64,000 nucleotides of DNA, taken from assembly GCF_000585375.1 (NCBI RefSeq), contig NZ_KK073874.1, positions 558,001 to 622,000 of the forward strand, in the 5' to 3' direction. Both the position numbers and the translations under genes were made by a program. Below are positions 59,545 through 64,000 of the stretch, piece by piece. The notes beneath the pieces are model-generated. The model did no database searches and was not told where the DNA came from. It saw nothing but the letters and a program-made list of their open reading frames with translations. Source of the DNA: Cryptosporangium arvum DSM 44712. Lineage in GTDB: Bacteria; Actinomycetota; Actinomycetes; Mycobacteriales; Cryptosporangiaceae. Position 1 is the first letter of the stretch; every line of letters begins with the position of its first letter.

Positions 59545-59654
59545 CGGCCCGCCCAGAACGACGCTGCCGAGCGGGCGGGAGGACTTGAGTATCAGCTATA
59601 CGCGGCGTCCTCCCGCCCGATCGGCAGCGTCGCCCTGGGCGGGCTCCAGGTTCA
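59545..59654. ncRNA. 110-nt hairpin element, copy B
   Basis: Starts 5 nt after the aldo/keto reductase stop. Outer stem 59547-59556 with 59635-59644 (10 bp), middle stem 59562-59570 with 59621-59629 (9 bp), inner stem 59572-59583 with 59608-59619 (12 bp), the same internal loop and G-A mismatch, the same 23-nt loop and the same trailing CTCCAGGTTCA as copy A. Of 22 substitutions against copy A, 18 form nine base-pair-preserving double changes. Confidence 0.75.
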
Positions 59655-59929
59655 AGCAGGGGCCTTGTGGTGGTACGGGCCAGTCCGCCAGTGAGTCGTA
59701 GGCGTTCGCGGTGCTGCGCATCAGGTGGATTTTGTCGGCGGCGCACTCCGCGACCCGATCGCGAACCATCTCCGGATCGGTGACCTCGCCGAGGAACGCG
59801 AGCGTGAGGTGCCACATGTCCGAGCGCACGACGCCGGCGTCCGCCCGGGTCACGTGCAGCGTCTCGACGGTGCTCCGGAGATGGTCCACGGCGAACGGGG
59901 GGCGGTAGCACCGCGACGAACAGACGCAT
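59655..59929 (-). pseudogene. thpR: 2'-5' RNA ligase (thpR) remnant, frameshifted and internally deleted
   Basis: A start MRLFVAVLPPP (ATG 59929) is followed, after a one-base shift in a run of six C, by FAVDHLRSTVETLHVTRADAGVVRSDMWHLTLAFLGEV, the ThpR/LigT N-terminal half with its first HxT motif (HLT). The frame then jumps to ADKIHLMRSTANAYDSLADWPV, recognisable as the family's C-terminal end. About 80 residues with the second HxT motif are missing between them. Removing one C restores the frame up to the deletion. The sequence runs on into hairpin element B. It is a non-functional remnant. Confidence 0.7.
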
Positions 59930-59973
59930 GTCACCTGAATATCACTGGCGGAATGCGGAGTTCCGAGAGATCG

Positions 59974-59986
59974 TTACCTGAGGTAA
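59974..59986. promoter_or_regulatory. Palindrome overlapping the MarR gene's ribosome site
   Basis: TTACCTGAGGTAA, 13 nt, perfect. Its right half supplies GAGG, 9 nt before the GTG at 59993. A MarR-family protein binding there would block translation and transcription of its own operon. Confidence 0.6.
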
Positions 59987-59992
59987 TGAGTT

Positions 59993-60451
59993 GTGCGAAA
60001 CAACGAGAAGGTGACAGTCACGGATCCGCACGAGAACGACGAGTTGGCGGTCCGGCTGCGGTCGGCCACCGGGCGGTTCTTCCGCCGGCTCCGGGCCGAG
60101 CGCCCGGCGCACGGTCTGACGATGACCCAGATCTCGGCGCTGTTCAGCATCTCCAAGGGCGGTGGTGAGCTCACGCCGCGCGGGCTGGCCGAGATCGAGC
60201 GGGTGCAGCCACCGGCCGCCACCCGCACGGTGGCGGTGCTGGAGGAGCGTGGCCTGGTCCGCCGGGCTCCGCACCCGACCGACGGGCGGCAGATCGTGCT
60301 CTCGATGACGCCGGACGGCGACACGCTGATCGCGGCCGACCGGCAGGCGCGGGAGGCCTGGCTCGCGGCCCGGATCGCCGAGCTCGACCCCTCCGACCGG
60401 GAGACGCTCCGCGCGGCGGCCACCATCCTGGAACGGCTGGCCCGCGCATGA
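59993..60451 (+). CDS. MarR-family transcriptional regulator
   Basis: 152 residues with the winged helix at ~40-115: LTMTQISALFSISKGGGELTPRGLAEIERVQPPAATRTVAVLEERGLVRRAPHPTDGRQIVLSMTPDG (wing DGRQI). Dimer helices lie at both ends. It most likely represses the overlapping MFS gene (ATGA at 60448) and itself through the palindrome at 59974. GTG 59993; an in-frame GTG at 60011 is the alternative. Its ligand is unknown. Confidence 0.88.
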   Translation: MRNNEKVTVTDPHENDELAVRLRSATGRFFRRLRAERPAHGLTMTQISALFSISKGGGELTPRGLAEIERVQPPAATRTVAVLEERGLVRRAPHPTDGRQIVLSMTPDGDTLIAADRQAREAWLAARIAELDPSDRETLRAAATILERLARA

Positions 60452-61716
60452 GCCCCGCACTACGAACCATGTTCTCCTCGTTGAGCGTCCGGAACTACCG
60501 GCTGTTCGCGGGCGGCCAGATCGTCTCGCTCACCGGCACCTGGGCCCAGATGACCGCGCAGGACTGGCTGGTGCTGGACCTGTCGCACAACTCCGGCACC
60601 GCGCTCGGCGTCGTGACCGCTCTGCAGTTCACCCCGGTGCTGCTGCTGACGCTCTGGGCCGGCGCGCTGGCCGACCGGCTGGACAAGCGCAAGGTGCTGA
60701 TCGCCACCCAGGCGGCATCGATGCTGCTCGCGTTGGGGATGGGCGCACTCGTGGTCACCGGCTCGGCGCAGCTGTGGAACGTGTACGTGTTCGCGCTCCT
60801 GCTCGGCACCGTGAACGCGTTCGACACCCCGACCCGGCAGTCGTTCATCTCCGAGATGGTCGGCCCCGACCGCCTGCCCAACGCGGTGTCGCTCAACTCC
60901 GCGACGTTCAACTCCGCGCGTCTGCTCGGCCCGGCCGTCGGCGGTCTGGTCATCGCGACGTTCGGCACCGGCCCCGCGTTCCTGCTCAACGGGGCCAGCT
61001 ACGTGGCGGTGCTGATCGGCCTGTTCGCGATGCGCCCCGGCGACCTGCTCACCGGTAAGCGGGTGGAGCGGGGCAGGGGCCAGGTCGCCGAGGGCCTGCG
61101 TTTCGTCTGGGGCCGGAAGGACCTGCTGCTGGTCATCGCGATGATGTCGGTGCTCGGCACGCTCGGCATGAACTTCAACCTGACGCTGCCGCTGCTGGCC
61201 AAGGTGGAGTTCGACGTCGGTCCGGCGTCGTTCGGTCTGCTCTCGGCCGCGTTCGCCGGTGGGGCGTTGATCGGTGCGTTGATCGGAGCCCGGCGCACCA
61301 CGCGGCCCTCGGCCCGCTGGGTGTTGAGCTGCGCGGTGGTGTTCGGCGTACTGGAGTGCGCGGTGGCGTTCACTCCGAACTTCGGGATCGCGGCGCTCGT
61401 GTTGTTGTTCGTGGGTCTGGCCTTCATCGCGCACAACAACGCGGCGAACGCGCGCGTGCAGCTCGGTACGCCCGCACACCTGCGTGGCCGCGTGATGTCG
61501 CTGTACATGTTGGTCTTCCTCGGTGGTACTCCGCTGGGCTCACTGATCGTCGGTCCGATCTCGGAGCGCTACGGCCCCCGGGCCGGCCTGCTGCTGGGGG
61601 GCGCCGCGGTGCTGATCGCCGCGCTCACGCTCGCCGCCGCCCGCATGAGGGCACGAAATCGGGAGACGGCGTCAGAGCGACAGAAGCTAACTTCTGTGGC
61701 GGCAGTGAGCAATTAG
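60448..61716 (+). CDS. MFS transporter controlled by MarR
   Basis: 422 residues, twelve helices, EntS/MFS_3 branch as in the 51-kb MFS: SSLSVRNYRLFAGGQIVSLTGTWAQMTAQDWLVLDL (~9-44), LADRLDKRKVLIATQ (~73-87, motif A) and DTPTRQSFISEMVGPDRLPNAVSLNSATFNSARLLGPAVGG (~129-169). The MarR-MFS pair is typical of drug-efflux operons. The ATG overlaps the marR stop. Substrate unknown. Confidence 0.88.
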   Translation: MSPALRTMFSSLSVRNYRLFAGGQIVSLTGTWAQMTAQDWLVLDLSHNSGTALGVVTALQFTPVLLLTLWAGALADRLDKRKVLIATQAASMLLALGMGALVVTGSAQLWNVYVFALLLGTVNAFDTPTRQSFISEMVGPDRLPNAVSLNSATFNSARLLGPAVGGLVIATFGTGPAFLLNGASYVAVLIGLFAMRPGDLLTGKRVERGRGQVAEGLRFVWGRKDLLLVIAMMSVLGTLGMNFNLTLPLLAKVEFDVGPASFGLLSAAFAGGALIGALIGARRTTRPSARWVLSCAVVFGVLECAVAFTPNFGIAALVLLFVGLAFIAHNNAANARVQLGTPAHLRGRVMSLYMLVFLGGTPLGSLIVGPISERYGPRAGLLLGGAAVLIAALTLAAARMRARNRETASERQKLTSVAAVSN

Positions 61717-61738
61717 CGAAGACGGGGAAGGAAGCACG

Positions 61739-62125
61739 ATGGCTCGACTCGTTCCGAGGTTTGTCGGCGCCGCACTGGCGACCGCGGCGTTAGCCGGCAC
61801 GATGGGCTGCTCGCTCATCGGCGCCGACAACACCGAGGCGTGCGAAAACATCCAGACGGTGGTGAAGGAGTTCACCTCGTCGTCGGTGAAGAACGTCGAC
61901 GACCCGGCGGCGCTGGGGGAGTCGTACCACAAGCTCGCGGACGACATCCGCACCGAAGGTGCGAAGGGTGACGGCGACCTCGAGGACGCCACCAAGGACC
62001 TCGGTGCGGCGTACGACAAGCTCGGTGACAAGGTCAGCAACCTGGCCAACGACCCCAACCCGTCGATCCCGGATTCGGGCGAAGTCACCGCGGCCGGAGT
62101 GAAGTTCAAGCAAGCCTGCGAGTAA
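61739..62125 (+). CDS. Small secreted lipoprotein
   Basis: 128 residues. Signal peptide with GAALATAALAGTMGC (lipobox-like, Cys24), then a mostly helical mature part (CENIQTVVKEFTSSSVKNVDDPAALGESYHKLADDIRTEGAKGDGDLEDATKDLGAAYDKLGDKVSNLAN) and one C-terminal Cys (FKQACE). No family is recognised. GGAAGGAAGC lies ~6 nt ahead of the ATG. Confidence 0.7.
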   Translation: MARLVPRFVGAALATAALAGTMGCSLIGADNTEACENIQTVVKEFTSSSVKNVDDPAALGESYHKLADDIRTEGAKGDGDLEDATKDLGAAYDKLGDKVSNLANDPNPSIPDSGEVTAAGVKFKQACE

Positions 62126-62187
62126 CGGCGAGGTTCGGTGCGGCCCCTCTCCGCCGCGCCGGACCACTCCCGCGTTACGCTGCCGAT

Positions 62188-62505
62188 ATGGCTCGCCGTC
62201 CGACACGTCCGACGCCGGAGCCCCTGGATGTCGACGCGGTGAGCGTCGTCACGGCAGGCACCGTGCTCTGGGGAGTCGGCGCCCTCGTGCTGGCGACCTT
62301 CGGCCGCGGCTGGCTCTCCGACCACGACGACGAGTGGTGGATCTGGACCTGCGTCGCCGGGTTCGTGCTCGGCCTGGTCGGTATCGCGTTCGTGCGCCGC
62401 CGCCGTAGCAAGCTCGGACGGGTGGCGGCGGCCCGCGCCGAGCAGCCCGTCGCGCCCGCGGTGCCGGCCGAGACCGAGCCCGCGCAGCGCACGGAAAAGG
62501 CCTGA
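62188..62505 (+). CDS. DUF2530 family membrane protein
   Basis: 105 residues: a Pro-rich start, two membrane helices (~22-42 VVTAGTVLWGVGALVLATFG; ~54-72 IWTCVAGFVLGLVGIAFV) separated by WLSDHDDEWWI, and a basic/Ala-rich tail. Matches DUF2530, a two-helix actinobacterial family with no known role. ATG 62188 without a strong ribosome site; a 71-nt gap separates it from the ABC gene. Confidence 0.82.
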   Translation: MARRPTRPTPEPLDVDAVSVVTAGTVLWGVGALVLATFGRGWLSDHDDEWWIWTCVAGFVLGLVGIAFVRRRRSKLGRVAAARAEQPVAPAVPAETEPAQRTEKA

Positions 62506-62576
62506 CAGCGAGATGTGCGAGGCCTGACAGCGCGAGCGCGCACCGTGGAGTCATCCCGCTGACAGGAGACTCCGCG

Positions 62577-63524
62577 ATGTCCTACGCGATCGAGGCCGAG
62601 GGCCTCGTGAAGCGGTTCGGGTCGACGACCGCGCTCAACGGCGTCGACCTCGCCGTCCCGACCGGCACGATCCTCGGCGTGCTCGGCCCCAACGGGGCCG
62701 GGAAGACCACCGCGGTCCGCGTGCTGGCCACCCTGATCAAGCCCGACGCCGGCCGGGCCCGCGTCGGCGGCTTCGACGTTCTCACCCAGGCGCAGTCGGT
62801 GCGGGCCCGGATCGCGGTGACCGGGCAGTACGCGTCGATCGACGAGGACCTGACCGGCACCGAGAACCTGACGATGATCGGCCGGCTGCTCGAGCTGTCC
62901 CGCCGGGACGCCAAGGCCCGCGCCCGTGAACTGCTCGAACGCTTCGAGCTCACCGAGGCGGCCGGCCGCTCGGCGAAGACGTACTCCGGCGGCATGCGGC
63001 GCCGGCTCGACCTGGCCGCGAGCCTCGTCGGCCACCCCGACGTCATCTATCTCGACGAGCCGACGACCGGCCTCGACCCGCGCAGCCGCGGCGAGGTCTG
63101 GTCCACGATCCGCGCGCTCGTCGCCGACGGCGTGACCGTGTTGCTGACCACCCAGTACCTCGACGAGGCCGACCAGCTGGCCGATTCGATCGCGGTGATC
63201 GACCGCGGCGAGCTGATCGCCACCGGCACCCCCGACCAGCTCAAAGCGCAGGTCGGCGACCAGACGATCGAGGTGCACCCGCTCGATGAGGCCGACCTCG
63301 CCGACGTCGAGGCGATCGTGGCCGCGGTCACCCGGGTGCGACCCACCCGGAACCAGGCCCGAGGGCTGGTGACCGCTCCGGTCGCGGAACCCACGCTGCT
63401 CGCCGACGTCGTCCGCCGGTTGGACGACGCCGGGATCGCGGTCGGCGAGCTGGGCCTGCGCCGGGCCAGCCTCGACGAGGTGTTCCTCACGCTCACCGGC
63501 CACCCGGCCGAGGACGCCGCATGA
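62577..63524 (+). CDS. DrrA-type ABC exporter ATP-binding protein
   Basis: 315 residues. Walker A GPNGAGKTT (~38-46), signature SGGMRRR (~138-144), Walker B VIYLDEPTTGLD (~155-166) and H-loop-type LTTQYLDEADQLADSI (~186-201). The C-terminal ~80-residue extension (QTIEVHPLDEADLADVEAIV...) is the DrrA-type accessory region. The ending ASLDEVFLTLTGHPAEDAA matches the ATPase ending at the window's left edge. It is overlapped by the permease start (ATGA, 63521). It powers export of a drug-like or lipid substrate. Confidence 0.92.
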   Translation: MSYAIEAEGLVKRFGSTTALNGVDLAVPTGTILGVLGPNGAGKTTAVRVLATLIKPDAGRARVGGFDVLTQAQSVRARIAVTGQYASIDEDLTGTENLTMIGRLLELSRRDAKARARELLERFELTEAAGRSAKTYSGGMRRRLDLAASLVGHPDVIYLDEPTTGLDPRSRGEVWSTIRALVADGVTVLLTTQYLDEADQLADSIAVIDRGELIATGTPDQLKAQVGDQTIEVHPLDEADLADVEAIVAAVTRVRPTRNQARGLVTAPVAEPTLLADVVRRLDDAGIAVGELGLRRASLDEVFLTLTGHPAEDAA

Positions 63525-64000
63525 CCGCGACCCTGGTGGCCACGACGCCCTCGTCGCCGGTGGACGAAGCTCCGGTCCGGTTCGGGCCGGTACGGACGCT
63601 CCGGCATTCGCTGACGCTCACCTGGCGCAGCCTGATCAAGATCAAGCACTCGCCGGAGCAGCTGCTCGACCTCACGCTGCAGCCGATCATCTTCGTGCTG
63701 CTGTTCGTCTACCTGTTCGGCGGCGCGGTGACCGGCGACCGGCACGTCTACCTCCAGTTCGTGCTGCCCGGCATCCTCGTGCAGAGCGTCGCGTTCGCCA
63801 GCCTCGGCGTCGGCCAGAGCCTCGCCGGGGACCTGCAGACGGGGGTGTTCGACCGCTTCCGCACGATGCCGATCGCCCGGTCGGCCCCGCTGATCGGCGC
63901 GGTGCTCGGCGACGTGGTGCGCTACCTGGTGACGATCGCGGTCGTGCTGGGCTTCGGTGCGGTGATCGGATTCCGGATCGAGACCGATCCCTTCTCCACG
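63521..64000 (+). CDS. DrrB-type ABC-2 permease, N-terminal part
   Basis: The first 160 residues are visible before the window ends. It starts MTATLVATTPSSPVDEAPVR, with membrane helices from ~50 (LLDLTLQPIIFVLLFVYLFGGAVTGDRHVYLQFVLPGILVQSVAFASLGVGQSLAGDLQTGVFDRFRTMPIARSAPLIGAVLGD). The QPIIFVLLFVYLFGGA and FDRFRTMPIARSAPL motifs identify the daunorubicin-resistance DrrB family of ABC-2 permeases. The start overlaps the ATPase stop (ATGA). Confidence 0.92.
   Translation, partial: MTATLVATTPSSPVDEAPVRFGPVRTLRHSLTLTWRSLIKIKHSPEQLLDLTLQPIIFVLLFVYLFGGAVTGDRHVYLQFVLPGILVQSVAFASLGVGQSLAGDLQTGVFDRFRTMPIARSAPLIGAVLGDVVRYLVTIAVVLGFGAVIGFRIETDPFST

Noticed and set aside
57531-59654. Hairpin elements as integron attC sites
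   Set aside because: No R-box/L-box core triplets (RYYYAAC/GTTRRRY), no integrase, and the loop, not the stem ends, is conserved.

Overview
The window reads as chromosomal DNA of a very GC-rich, filamentous-type actinobacterium. The evidence is the actinobacterial gene families SepH, DUF3027, DUF2530, DUF2771, DUF3068 and Spo0M, a free-standing GroEL under two CIRCE boxes, an XPB-type helicase, futalosine-pathway menaquinone genes, frequent GTG starts and ATGA/GTGA overlaps. The family mix suggests the Cryptosporangium/Frankia/Micromonospora part of the phylum; the exact genus is inference. No rRNA, tRNA, CRISPR, IS element or integrase was recognised.

Layout. 0-6.1 kb: an ABC-2 exporter, Spo0M, threonine synthase behind a SAM-I type riboswitch, a cold-shock protein with a long leader, and CIRCE-controlled groEL. 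6.1-7.65 kb: about 1.5 kb without a credible gene, built from degenerate repeats (a 19-nt tandem array, five diverged copies of a ~75-nt unit, a G-rich tract). 7.6-14.2 kb: a membrane-anchored subtilase, glpD, a small membrane protein, a DJ-1/PfpI protein and a DUF3068 protein. 14.4-25.1 kb: a leftward island of lower GC encoding an FxSxx-COOH RiPP system (precursor FxsA, radical SAM/SPASM FxsB, TIR-like FxsC, ParA/TIR/NB-ARC/TPR protein FxsT), an unrecognised 344-residue protein, and a second module with its own promoter (tandem-TIR protein and NB-ARC-TIR protein). 25.2-35 kb: a MocR regulator, XPB helicase, a catalytic-half-lacking L,D-transpeptidase-like protein, a WYL/helicase-associated-type protein, YidD with a Cys-Asp-Gly run, tiny genes, a HAD hydrolase and a second cold-shock-domain protein. 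35-46 kb: a leftward set (polytopic membrane protein, mqnD, mqnB, DUF2771 lipoprotein, MFS) diverging from a rightward set (DUF3027, Hsp90/sacsin-like ATPase, beta-propeller protein). 46-64 kb: photolyase, aldose epimerase, UdgX, tandem quinone reductases, MFS, pdxH, citrate synthase, serC, sepH, thioesterase, aldo/keto reductase, a broken thpR, MarR/MFS, lipoprotein, DUF2530 and the start of a DrrAB-like exporter.

The two most notable things. (1) Two 110-nt elements at 57531-57640 and 59545-59654, each between convergent genes, align without gaps. They keep an identical 23-nt loop and identical flanks, while 18 of their 22 differences fall in nine compensating base pairs of one long hairpin. 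This is strong evidence for a conserved folded nucleic acid that I cannot match to a known family. (2) The FxSxx island carries five TIR-like domains in four proteins; three keep the conserved Glu, and the precursor has a seven-residue tail after its FxSxx motif, where the family normally ends. A signal- or defence-type role for this island is inference.
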